A stretch of 15,479 nucleotides of DNA from contig JAMOOS010000076.1 of NCBI GenBank assembly GCA_027065245.1, forward strand, positions 1 through 15,479. Reading direction: 5' to 3'. The position numbers and the translations under genes are program-made. The notes beneath the pieces were generated by a model, which was not told where the DNA came from, did not search any database, and worked only from the letters and a program-made list of their open reading frames with translations. Source of the stretch: Desulfuromonadaceae bacterium (GTDB lineage Bacteria > Desulfobacterota > Desulfuromonadia > Desulfuromonadales > Desulfuromonadaceae). This document shows positions 6,428 to 13,949 of this stretch, piece after piece; position 1 is the first letter of the stretch; each line of letters opens with the position of its first letter.

Positions 6428-6444
6428 CACAAGGGTGGCTTGTG
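6428..6444 (+). other. Hairpin between peptidase and permease genes
   Basis: CACAAG-GGTGG-CTTGTG is a perfect 6-bp stem with a 5-base loop in the 65-bp gap. An alternative pairing of GTCAC (6426-6430) with GTGAC (6452-6456) is possible. There is no U tract, so it is more likely an intercistronic or processing structure than a terminator, if it acts at all. Confidence 0.3.
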
Positions 6445-6481
6445 CCGTCTGGTGACGGGTGAGCAAGAGAGGCGGTTGACG

Positions 6482-7567
6482 GTGCAGATAAAAAAACAAT
6501 GGCTGCTGATCGATTTTGTCCTCAAAGAGTGGCTGCTGGTGGCACCGGCGCTGGGGGCGGTGCTTACATCGGTGTACCTTGGCCGGGTAACGGCGTGGAC
6601 GGCGGCGGAGATGCAGGTGTTGCTGTTGCTGCTGGCGCTGTTTGTTGCCGTCAGCGGTTTGCAGCACAGCGGCGCTGTCGATCTGCTGGCGGCGCGGTTG
6701 CAGCGGCGCCGCGGCCGCCTGGCGGTCAAGCTGGTGCTGATGACGTTTTTTCTCGCCATGGTAGTTACTAACGACGCTGCCCTGATTGTTATGGTTCCCC
6801 TAACTTTAGCGCTTAAGCCGCGTGCGGCTCAGGCGCTGGTTATTCTCGAAGCGCTGGCCGCTAACGCCGGCTCGGCGCTCACGCCGGTGGGGAATCCGCA
6901 GAACCTGTTTATCTACTGGTCCTACGCATTGAGGCCGCTGGAATTTGTTATGGCCATGGCACCGCTGGCGCTACTGTTTCTACTGGTACTGCTGGTTGCC
7001 GCAGCCATGGTGGATCGGGGCGAAGAGGCACCGGCACCGGTAGCTGCTGGTGCTGTCTGTGGCCGTAAGACAGCCATTTACACCCTGCTGCTCGGGCTGG
7101 TGCTGCTGGCGGTGGTGCATGTACTGCCGGTGTACGCGGCGCTGGCGGTGGTGGTGTATGCCCTGCTGTGCGACCGGCAGGCGCTGCGTATCGACTATAC
7201 CCTGCTGTTCAGTTTTGCCTTTTTCTTTGTGCTGGCGGCCAATCTCAAGACCATTCTGGCCGCGTCAATAGCCTGCGGCGGTCACGTATTCCTGTTTTCG
7301 GCTCTGGCCAGTCAGGTGATGAGCAATGTCCCGGCGGCGCTGCTGTTCGCCCGTTTCAGCGCCGACTGGCACGCCCTGCTGTGGGGGGTGAATGTCGGCG
7401 GTTTCGGCAGCCTGTTCGGCTCTCTGGCCAACCTCATCGCCTATCGCATCTATGTCGCCCACCACGGCGGCGGAGTCAACGTACGCTTTGCGCTGAAATT
7501 CCAGTTGTGGGGCTACGCCGCTTTTCTGCTGGCGGCGGCGCTGTATGCGGTGGTGTGGAGGTGTTAA
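6482..7567 (+). CDS. ArsB/NhaD/SLC13-type (CitMHS-like) membrane permease
   Basis: This is a polytopic membrane protein of 361 residues with about ten hydrophobic segments. It has the internal landmarks of the ion transporter superfamily: VVTNDAALIVMVPL (94-107), the re-entrant-loop motif GSALTPVGNPQNLF (130-143), and its second-half equivalents SQVMSNVPAALLF (277-289) and GGFGSLFGSLANLIAYRI (306-323). The substrate could be an anion such as a dicarboxylate, sulfate or arsenite, or Na+/H+ exchange; the sequence does not decide. The start chosen is GTG 6482, with AAGAGAGG at 6465-6472. The same frame is open further upstream but runs into the peptidase gene. The protein is somewhat shorter than most members (about 400 or more), but both halves are complete. 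It is probably co-transcribed with the M16 gene, with no known functional link. Confidence 0.82.
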   Translation: MQIKKQWLLIDFVLKEWLLVAPALGAVLTSVYLGRVTAWTAAEMQVLLLLLALFVAVSGLQHSGAVDLLAARLQRRRGRLAVKLVLMTFFLAMVVTNDAALIVMVPLTLALKPRAAQALVILEALAANAGSALTPVGNPQNLFIYWSYALRPLEFVMAMAPLALLFLLVLLVAAAMVDRGEEAPAPVAAGAVCGRKTAIYTLLLGLVLLAVVHVLPVYAALAVVVYALLCDRQALRIDYTLLFSFAFFFVLAANLKTILAASIACGGHVFLFSALASQVMSNVPAALLFARFSADWHALLWGVNVGGFGSLFGSLANLIAYRIYVAHHGGGVNVRFALKFQLWGYAAFLLAAALYAVVWRC

Positions 7568-7581
7568 CTGTATTTTTACAG
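7568..7581 (+). terminator. Weak terminator-like hairpin after permease
   Basis: CTGTA-TTTT-TACAG begins directly after the permease stop and is followed by ATTTTG. The stem is short and AT-rich, so termination is uncertain. Confidence 0.25.
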
Positions 7582-7616
7582 ATTTTGCTGACGAGCCCCT
7601 TTTTGTACTGTTTAAA

Positions 7617-7799
7617 ATGACCTGCCTGCCACAATCGATGCAGCACTGTCAGATCCAAACCATACGTTGGCGGTTATACCAGACAGCCGGAAAAATAGTC
7701 AAACACACAGGAGCGATATCCTTAAAAGTCAGCAACTCTATGTACAGGTTATTAAACGAAATCAGAGCCAGAAACTACGAGGAGATGATTATGTCATAA
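7617..7799 (+). pseudogene. C-terminal remnant of a DDE transposase (IS4/IS1380-superfamily-like)
   Basis: The frame from 7617 to the TAA at 7797-7799 encodes a 60-residue basic peptide. It includes IQTIRWRLYQTAGKIVKHTG, then LKVSNSMYRLLNEIRARNYE. A pattern of RxxLxxxAGKhVxHxxxhxLKhxxxMxxLhxxIRxR is what I recall at the C-terminus of DDE transposases of the IS4/IS1380 type. The N-terminal several hundred residues, with the catalytic D, D and E, are missing, and no ribosome site precedes it. It is therefore read as a decayed insertion-sequence relic inside the 533-bp gap between permease and panP. No terminal inverted repeats were found. The family call rests on pattern memory only and may shift between IS families. 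Confidence 0.5.
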
Positions 7800-8011
7800 A
7801 TAGCCGACGCAAACAGCAATGAGCAATCAAATAGACAGGTGCGCCTAAAAACTGCTGAAAACGCCTCAAAACTAAAACAGGGCTAATAAATGGAGGAAGT
7901 TTTTCCTGTCATGGAATGATCTGTCTGAATTTAGAGCTGCAAAATGCCATTTTGTAGTGATTGGATAAGTTTGTTAAAGTCTATCGTGGATTTTGGGGTG
8001 ATGTTTTGCAT
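7800..8011. other. Low-GC non-coding stretch
   Basis: No gene is supported here. The stretch is AT-rich compared with the flanks and probably belongs to the decayed mobile element upstream. The only structure seen is a short hairpin, TGCAAAAT-GCC-ATTTTGTA (7938-7956, one G:U pair), with no U tract after it. Confidence 0.4.
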
Positions 8012-8041
8012 TTGACAGCGATGCGCCGGTAACGCTATAAA
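8012..8041 (+). promoter_or_regulatory. Sigma-70-type promoter for panP
   Basis: A perfect -35 box, TTGACA (8012-8017), is followed after 18 bp by TATAAA (8036-8041). This is the best sigma-70 match noticed in the window. It would start transcription near 8048, giving a leader of roughly 100 bases before the panP ATG at 8146. Confidence 0.65.
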
Positions 8042-8082
8042 GAAAAATTACGTGTGCGTACAGATCACGACCACTTTCACTT

Positions 8083-8110
8083 GCAACCGCTACAACCATC
8101 ATGCGGTTGC
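8083..8110 (+). promoter_or_regulatory. Leader hairpin upstream of panP
   Basis: GCAACCGC (8083-8090) and GCGGTTGC (8103-8110) pair perfectly over 8 bp with a 12-base loop, inside the predicted panP 5' leader. The in-frame ATG at 8101 lies at the edge of the 3' arm and would be occluded, which supports the downstream start at 8146. A regulatory role is a guess. Confidence 0.45.
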
Positions 8111-8145
8111 CACCGTTTCGGGTGCTATGTAATGCTGATATTGCC

Positions 8146-9795
8146 ATGAAAAATTTGAATGAAAAAGCCCAAGCCAATCTTGAGAACCTCTACCGGATAT
8201 TCACTGTTCCTGAGGCGCCTGACTCCACCCTCGGCAGTATCGACCACGCCATAACCGACAATGTCGCCGGTTTTCTGCAACAGCACATAGTGGCACTGCA
8301 ACGGGAACTGGAAGAAATTGAAGGGGATTTTGCCGATTCACGCATCCCGGAGCAGCCGAGTTTCGTCTCGGAATACACCGAATTCGTCAAAGAGAAACTG
8401 GTAGCCCAGTCGGTGCACACCGCTTCGCCGGGATTTGTCGGCCACATGACCTCGGCCATGCCCTACTTTATGCTGCCGCTAACCCGCATCATGACCGCTT
8501 TGAACCAGAATCTGGTCAAGGTGGAAACTTCCAAGGCGTTCACGCCGCTGGAGCGGCAGGTGCTGGCCATGCTGCATCGGCTGGTCTACAACGGTGACGA
8601 CGATTTCTACGCCCGCTGGATTCACGACAGCAACAGCGCCCTGGGTGCGTTCTGTTCCGGCGGCACGGTGGCAAACATCACCGCGCTGTGGGTAGCCCGC
8701 AATCAACTGTGCGGCCCGGATGGTGATTTTCCCGGCATCGCCGCCACGGGGTTGTCAGGCGCTTTGCAGTACCTTAACTGCAGCGGGTTGGCGGTACTGG
8801 CTTCGCGCCGCGCCCATTATTCTCTGGGCAAAGCGGTCGATCTCCTCGGCATTGGCCGCGACAACCTTATTCCAGTGCCTACAGACAACCACAACCGTAT
8901 CGACATGCGCCAGCTACGCAACCACTGTCATCGGGTACAGGACGATGGCAAGCGGGTACTGGCGCTGGTGGGCATAGCCGGAACCACCGAAACCGGCAAC
9001 GTCGATCCGCTGGAAGAGATGGCCGATCTGGCCGGTGAGTTGGGCTGCCATTTTCACGTCGACGCCGCCTGGGGCGGGCCGACGTTGTTTTCTGACACCC
9101 ACCGCTGGCGTCTGCGCGGCATCGAACGAGCCGACTCGGTCACCATTGACGCCCACAAACAGCTGTATGTCCCCATGGGCGCCGGTATGGTACTGTTTAA
9201 AAACCCGGCGGCGGCGACGGCCATCGAACACCACGCCGCCTATATTCTGCGCCACGGCTCCAAAGACCTGGGCAGCCATACCCTGGAGGGCTCCCGCCCC
9301 GGTAAGGCGATGCTGGTTCATGCCGGGCTGTCCATCATCGGTCGGCGCGGTTACGAACTGCTCATAGACCTGGGCATTGCCCGGGCGCAAAAATTTGCCG
9401 ATACCATTCAGGCTCACCCCGATTTTGAGCTGATTACCGCGCCGGAACTCAACATCCTCACTTATCGCCACAACCCCGCCTGGCTGCAGCAGGCAATGAA
9501 AAAAGCGCCGCACCACCAGTTAATCCAGATCAACGCCATCATCGACCAGATCACCCGCATCATTCAGAAATCCCAGCGTGAAGCGGGTAAAACCTTTGTC
9601 TCGCGCACCCGTCTGGAACCGCCGTGCTACCACGGCTGTACCATCACTGTCTTCCGTGTGGTACTGGCAAACCCGTTGACTACCGATGAAATCCTTGCTA
9701 GTGTGCTTGATGAGCAGCTTAAATTAGCGAAGGACAGTCAATTAAAAGCCTATTTTTCCCGCCTTAAAGAGCTGGCGACAGAGATCAACCGCTAA
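8146..9795 (+). CDS. panP: PLP-dependent aspartate 1-decarboxylase PanP
   Basis: This 549-residue cytoplasmic enzyme decarboxylates L-aspartate to beta-alanine, the precursor of pantothenate and coenzyme A. It takes the place of pyruvoyl-type PanD in many Vibrio- and Shewanella-like bacteria. It matches PanP along its whole length: YRIFTVPEAPDSTL (16-29), LVAQSVHTASPGFVGHMTSA (85-104), LNQNLVKVETSKAFTPLERQ (119-138), FCSGGTVANITALWVARN (169-186), GIAGTTETGNVDPL (276-289) and FHVDAAWGG (303-311). The Schiff-base lysine is in TIDAHKQLYVP (K338). The glutamate decarboxylase family is related, but these stretches are PanP-specific. The start at ATG 8146 is preferred over ATG 8101 because it gives the usual length and the latter lies at a hairpin; neither has a strong ribosome site. 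A good promoter lies upstream, so it is probably expressed independently of the permease. Confidence 0.93.
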   Translation: MKNLNEKAQANLENLYRIFTVPEAPDSTLGSIDHAITDNVAGFLQQHIVALQRELEEIEGDFADSRIPEQPSFVSEYTEFVKEKLVAQSVHTASPGFVGHMTSAMPYFMLPLTRIMTALNQNLVKVETSKAFTPLERQVLAMLHRLVYNGDDDFYARWIHDSNSALGAFCSGGTVANITALWVARNQLCGPDGDFPGIAATGLSGALQYLNCSGLAVLASRRAHYSLGKAVDLLGIGRDNLIPVPTDNHNRIDMRQLRNHCHRVQDDGKRVLALVGIAGTTETGNVDPLEEMADLAGELGCHFHVDAAWGGPTLFSDTHRWRLRGIERADSVTIDAHKQLYVPMGAGMVLFKNPAAATAIEHHAAYILRHGSKDLGSHTLEGSRPGKAMLVHAGLSIIGRRGYELLIDLGIARAQKFADTIQAHPDFELITAPELNILTYRHNPAWLQQAMKKAPHHQLIQINAIIDQITRIIQKSQREAGKTFVSRTRLEPPCYHGCTITVFRVVLANPLTTDEILASVLDEQLKLAKDSQLKAYFSRLKELATEINR

Positions 9796-9853
9796 CACCC
9801 ACAGTCCGGCAGCATTAAGCACCGTGTTACGGCACGGAAGTTCTGGAGGGCAT

Positions 9854-12145
9854 ATGTGTCGCAGTACCCTGTTCACCAAACTGTTCCTGCTGCTACTGTT
9901 TGCCTGTGCGATGTTTTTTGTCGGCACCTACTACTATGCCATTCCACTAATCGATCAGCGCATTTACGACATTGAAGTTCACGCCGGCAAGACATCTCTG
10001 AACAACCTGTATTCATTGCTTAAACAGAGCAAGCAAGACGTGGCCGCCTGGGAGCAGTATTCGCTGAACAGCCATAAAAAAAACCTCAAAAACCTCATAA
10101 ATATCGCCGGCAAACTGCTGCACAGCATATATGTCCGCTACAGCGAACATAAACTCACGATGCAGCAAGCGCGTGCCGAGGCTATCGCCATCATCAGCAA
10201 TTTTCGCTACGACAAGAACAACTACCTGTACCTTCTGGACTATAACGGTACATTCATTTACCATCCCGATCCTAAACTTGATGGCTACAACGGCATCGAC
10301 ATATGCGATATTAACGGCAAAAAAGTTGTCGCACCCATTATTGATAAAGCCCGCGCCGCTGGTGCCGCATTCCATGATTACTGGTGGCGCCGCCTCGGCG
10401 CCGACAAGCCGAGCCACAAGTTGTCGTTCAGCAAAAATCTGCCGGAATGGGGCTGGGTAATCGGCTCCGGCACCTATCTGGATGATATTGCCGTCGAGTC
10501 GAAACAACGCCGCGATCAGATGATTCTCTTTCTGCGTGAATACGTACGCAGCAGCCGCATCGCCACCAACGGTTACATGTATATTTTTGATGGCGATCTG
10601 AACATGGTTATCCACCCCAACGCAAATATAGAAGGCACCAATTTCAAAACCCTCAAAGATCCGATTACCAACAAATCCATCGGCGAGGAACTGATAGCAG
10701 CGGCGCACAGCGACAAACACAGTTTGGTGTATATGTGGGATAAGCCATCCGACCCCGGCCACTACATCTACAAAAAAATCGCCTGGGTGCGATATCTGCC
10801 CGAGTATGATTATTATGTGGCCTCGTCGGTCTACCTTGATGACCTGAACAGTAGCGGCCACGTGCTGGCCACGCGCCTGCTGCAGGTTACCGCCTTTATA
10901 GCAGCGGTGCTGTTGTGCCTGGGAGTCCTTTTTATTCTCAGCATCTCCAATGCCATCAAAAAACTGGCCTGCACGGCTAACTGCATCGTCGACGGCAACC
11001 TCGACATAAAGGCAGACATCCGCCGCAGCGACGAGATCGGCAAACTGGCCGACAGTTTCAACCAGATGGTGGACAAACTCAGGGAACAGATCGATCTGCT
11101 GGAAGAGCGGGTAACCCTGCGTACCACCACTTTGACCGCAACCGTCGAACAACTGGAACAAAACAGCGAAGAGAGCCGGATTCTCAGGCAAGCCAACGAA
11201 ATGCTGCAGGCTTGCCGTAACGAGCAGGAAGCCAACGAAGCAATACGCATCATCATGCAGAAGGCTTTCACCGCTAACTATGGCGCCTTGTTCAGTCTGG
11301 TATACGAGGGGAAAAAACTGCAGATCAGTGCCGATTGGAACGGGGACATGGCAACCGATACTTACTTTAACCACGATGCCTGTATCGGCCTAAGGCGCGG
11401 CAGCACCTATGTAATGACGAGTCACGAACAGCAGCTGCCGTGTCCGCACCTGGGCAACAACCTCTCCTGCATCAGCATCTGCGTCCCGGTCACCGCTTAC
11501 GGCGAAACCTTTGGCATCCTTCATCAGCAGTTACCGCAAAACAGCGACGAGAACAGCGTAAAACGGACACTGCGCATGATGGAGCACATCAGTGAATATC
11601 TGGCCAACACCGTGGCTAACCTGCGCCTGCGCGCCCGATTGCAGCAACAGTCCGTGCGCGACCCCCTCACCGGCCTGTTCAATCGCCGCTACATGGATGA
11701 GACCCTCAAACTGGAGGAAAGTCGCGCCCTGCGCAACGCCAGCCAACTGGCCATCATGATGCTGGATGTCGATCACTTCAAAAACTTCAACGACAATTAT
11801 GGGCACGAAATCGGCGACGAGGCCTTACGCCAGTTGGGCAAGCTGCTACGCAAATATTTCCGCGAAAGCGATGTACCGTGCCGCTATGGTGGCGAGGAGT
11901 TTCTGATCATCATGCCCAATGCAACCCTGGAGCAGTGCCACGACAAGGCCGAGCAGCTACGCAGTGCGGTAGCAGGACAGTTAAAAGTATTTCACAATGG
12001 TGAAACCATTGGTATCACTATTTCCATCGGTGTAGCGCTGTTTCCTCAGCACGGCTCTCGTATCCACGCGGCCATCAAACGGGCGGATGAAGCACTGTAT
12101 CGTGCCAAAGAGCAGGGGCGCAACCGCGTGGTCAGCGCGGAATAA
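9854..12145 (+). CDS. Membrane diguanylate cyclase with two Cache domains, HAMP, GAF-like and GGDEF domains
   Basis: This 763-residue inner-membrane sensor makes the second messenger cyclic di-GMP from two GTP. In order: TM1 (about 6-30); a first Cache domain (about 40-212, core NNYLYLLDYNGTFIYHP and EWGWVIGSGTYLDDI); a second (about 225-330, core NGYMYIFDGDLNMVIHP and YDYYVASSVYLDDL); TM2 (about 341-365); HAMP (about 366-418); a coiled coil; a GAF-like domain (about 450-590); and GGDEF (about 597-760). The active-site motif is GGEEF (679-683), with the inhibitory-site motif RESD (670-673) at the expected five-residue distance, so it should be active and product-inhibited. DPLTGLFNRRY (603-613) and DVDHFKNFND (638-647) are intact. 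The start is ATG 9854, with GGAGG at 9845-9849. The ligand of the periplasmic sensors is unknown. It follows panP by 58 bp and may share its transcript. Confidence 0.95.
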   Translation: MCRSTLFTKLFLLLLFACAMFFVGTYYYAIPLIDQRIYDIEVHAGKTSLNNLYSLLKQSKQDVAAWEQYSLNSHKKNLKNLINIAGKLLHSIYVRYSEHKLTMQQARAEAIAIISNFRYDKNNYLYLLDYNGTFIYHPDPKLDGYNGIDICDINGKKVVAPIIDKARAAGAAFHDYWWRRLGADKPSHKLSFSKNLPEWGWVIGSGTYLDDIAVESKQRRDQMILFLREYVRSSRIATNGYMYIFDGDLNMVIHPNANIEGTNFKTLKDPITNKSIGEELIAAAHSDKHSLVYMWDKPSDPGHYIYKKIAWVRYLPEYDYYVASSVYLDDLNSSGHVLATRLLQVTAFIAAVLLCLGVLFILSISNAIKKLACTANCIVDGNLDIKADIRRSDEIGKLADSFNQMVDKLREQIDLLEERVTLRTTTLTATVEQLEQNSEESRILRQANEMLQACRNEQEANEAIRIIMQKAFTANYGALFSLVYEGKKLQISADWNGDMATDTYFNHDACIGLRRGSTYVMTSHEQQLPCPHLGNNLSCISICVPVTAYGETFGILHQQLPQNSDENSVKRTLRMMEHISEYLANTVANLRLRARLQQQSVRDPLTGLFNRRYMDETLKLEESRALRNASQLAIMMLDVDHFKNFNDNYGHEIGDEALRQLGKLLRKYFRESDVPCRYGGEEFLIIMPNATLEQCHDKAEQLRSAVAGQLKVFHNGETIGITISIGVALFPQHGSRIHAAIKRADEALYRAKEQGRNRVVSAE

Positions 12146-12152
12146 TCCGCGC
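12135..12152. terminator. Hairpin at the convergent gene ends, possible bidirectional terminator
   Basis: GCGCGGA-ATAA-TCCGCGC is a perfect 7-bp, GC-rich stem with a 4-base loop. It covers the stop of the diguanylate cyclase and ends one base before the batD stop. The short U-rich run is only CTATTTC on the + strand and absent on the other, so termination in both directions is plausible but not sure. Confidence 0.45.
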
Positions 12153-13949
12153 CTATTTCAGTGGATAAAAATCTGGCAGATCCTCCTCTTTGTCATTTCG
12201 ATCGCTTCGCCGCGCCGCCTGCCAACTCTCCAGTGCCGCCGCCAGGGCGTTGCCGTCCCAGGCGGCGGCCGCGCCAGCTCCACCGGCGTACAGATGCCGG
12301 TCGAGTGCCGCTATCTCGGTGCGCAGCGCGGCATCGGCATCAAGCAACAACCGCTCCAGTGCCCCTTGGCCTGCCTGGGGATATTCGCAACGCGCCCAGC
12401 GCTCCAAGGCGCTGCGGGTGGCGCTGGCCTCACCGGCGCGTGCCAGAGCGATAACATCTTTTACCGTCCCGCCCGGCGCTGTCGGCTTTTCCGTAGCAAC
12501 GGCAACAGCAGCGCAAGGAGGGGTAACGACACGCCGCCGGATACGCCGCCAGCACAGCAGCGCTGTAACCAGCCAGCCCAACCAGCCAACCAGCGCCAGC
12601 CACCGCCACAACGACCCACCACCGCCAGCGGCAGGTGTATAATCGGGCGCGACAGAAGGCGGTAACACATCTTTTTTCTCTGCGCCGGAACCAGGCGGCG
12701 TTGTTACCGGGGCAACAACAGATGGCGGCGCAGGTGGCGTAACCGCTGTCGTCTGCGCTGACGACGCCGCAGCCGCCTGACGCTGCGCCGGCAACACCTT
12801 GAGGGTAAGCTGCGGTATTTTTGAGGTTCGCCACTTGTTACTGCCGACATCCCACCATTTGAGCGACAAGGGCGGCAAGGTGATATCGCCAGCGCTGGTG
12901 GGCACCAACGCCACTTTCTGCACAACTGTACCCACGACACCATCTTCTGTAACCGCGTCGCTGCGCTGGGTTTTATCGGGATAACTCTTGCAGCCGTCTG
13001 GCACAACAAGGGGCAGATCCGCTATCTGCGCCGCCGGCAAGCCAACTGCAGTGATGGTGATGGTACGGGTGGCCGGTTCACCGACGGTGAGAACCGGCGG
13101 CTGATCGCGCCAACTGTCACTGATCTCCACATGTTGCGCTGGCAACCAATCCTGCTTGTCCCTGTCTACCGGTGCGGCGCTGACGCTGATATCTTCGGGC
13201 CGGGTACGCCGCACAATACGCTGTCCGCTGCGCCCGAACGGATCCAGAAACGGATCTATGGCCATGCCGTTGCGCACGATCCCCTCAAAACGCAGTGGCG
13301 GGATATGCAAGGTGCCGCTGTGTTGCGGAAACAGCGCGTACCGGCGTTCTATTACCTGATAAGTCCAGCCGTTGCGGGTGGTGGTATAACGCTTATCTTC
13401 CCCCAGGCGCTGGACACTGGTTTCCACTCCCTGCGGCTTGATTTCCGACAAGGAAGCGTTGACCAGCTCCTGACGCACAAGCAGGCGCACACTGTACACC
13501 ACCTGTTGCCCCACCAGCACCGAATGACTGGAAACTTCCTCCTCCAGCATAACCGGCGCACTGGCACCACCAGCCGGAGCCTGATCGACAACCACCAGTT
13601 TAACAGGCTGTGAACAACTGGAACCGGCGCATATTGGCGGCACAGTTATACTGCCAAGCCGATGCGGAATCAGGGTGAGAGTCCAGTTATGCGCACGCGA
13701 CACCTTGCTGTTAACAATTTGCACCGTACTGCTTTCGGCCTGGCCGACAATATCAAAATCCTTATTCAACACCGAAAAATCGGGCTCGGCATCACTGTCA
13801 CCGGCAATATTGACCCGCAGTTGCACACTCTCATCTATACCGATACGGCTGCGGGTTAACTGCGCACTGACATCAGCCCCCCAGGCGGAAACAGCACCAC
13901 ACCACACAAATACCAGCAGCATCACTGCTGCACACCTGCTTTTTACCAT
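12153..13949 (-). CDS. batD: BatD-like protein (aerotolerance / Bat operon)
   Basis: This 598-residue protein is exported and membrane-anchored. It has a signal peptide (about 1-25, ending VSAWGA), a long extracytoplasmic beta-rich region with the BatD repeats (for example DFDIVGQAESST at 64-75, LIPHRLGSITVPP at 93-105, and YALFPQHSGTLHIPPL at 204-219), a Pro/Ala/Thr-rich linker (about 388-440), one membrane segment (about 447-467) and a cytoplasmic tail. The name comes from the Bacteroides aerotolerance operon; the actual job of Bat proteins in gammaproteobacteria is not settled. Its ATG overlaps the upstream batBC stop by 7 bp, so the two are translationally coupled. It is the last gene of its operon and ends head-on with the diguanylate cyclase, 7 bp between stops. 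Confidence 0.88.
   Translation of the reverse strand: MVKSRCAAVMLLVFVWCGAVSAWGADVSAQLTRSRIGIDESVQLRVNIAGDSDAEPDFSVLNKDFDIVGQAESSTVQIVNSKVSRAHNWTLTLIPHRLGSITVPPICAGSSCSQPVKLVVVDQAPAGGASAPVMLEEEVSSHSVLVGQQVVYSVRLLVRQELVNASLSEIKPQGVETSVQRLGEDKRYTTTRNGWTYQVIERRYALFPQHSGTLHIPPLRFEGIVRNGMAIDPFLDPFGRSGQRIVRRTRPEDISVSAAPVDRDKQDWLPAQHVEISDSWRDQPPVLTVGEPATRTITITAVGLPAAQIADLPLVVPDGCKSYPDKTQRSDAVTEDGVVGTVVQKVALVPTSAGDITLPPLSLKWWDVGSNKWRTSKIPQLTLKVLPAQRQAAAASSAQTTAVTPPAPPSVVAPVTTPPGSGAEKKDVLPPSVAPDYTPAAGGGGSLWRWLALVGWLGWLVTALLCWRRIRRRVVTPPCAAVAVATEKPTAPGGTVKDVIALARAGEASATRSALERWARCEYPQAGQGALERLLLDADAALRTEIAALDRHLYAGGAGAAAAWDGNALAAALESWQAARRSDRNDKEEDLPDFYPLK

Noticed and set aside
8101..8145. Upstream ATG as panP start
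   Set aside because: It lies at the arm of a perfect hairpin, lacks a ribosome site, and adds 15 residues not expected in PanP.
9824..9853. GTG as start of the diguanylate cyclase
   Set aside because: ATG 9854 has GGAGG just upstream and begins directly before the first membrane segment; the extra ten residues have no support.
10013..11374. 453-codon open frame on the - strand
   Set aside because: It is antisense to the diguanylate cyclase, whose domains are unambiguous on the + strand.
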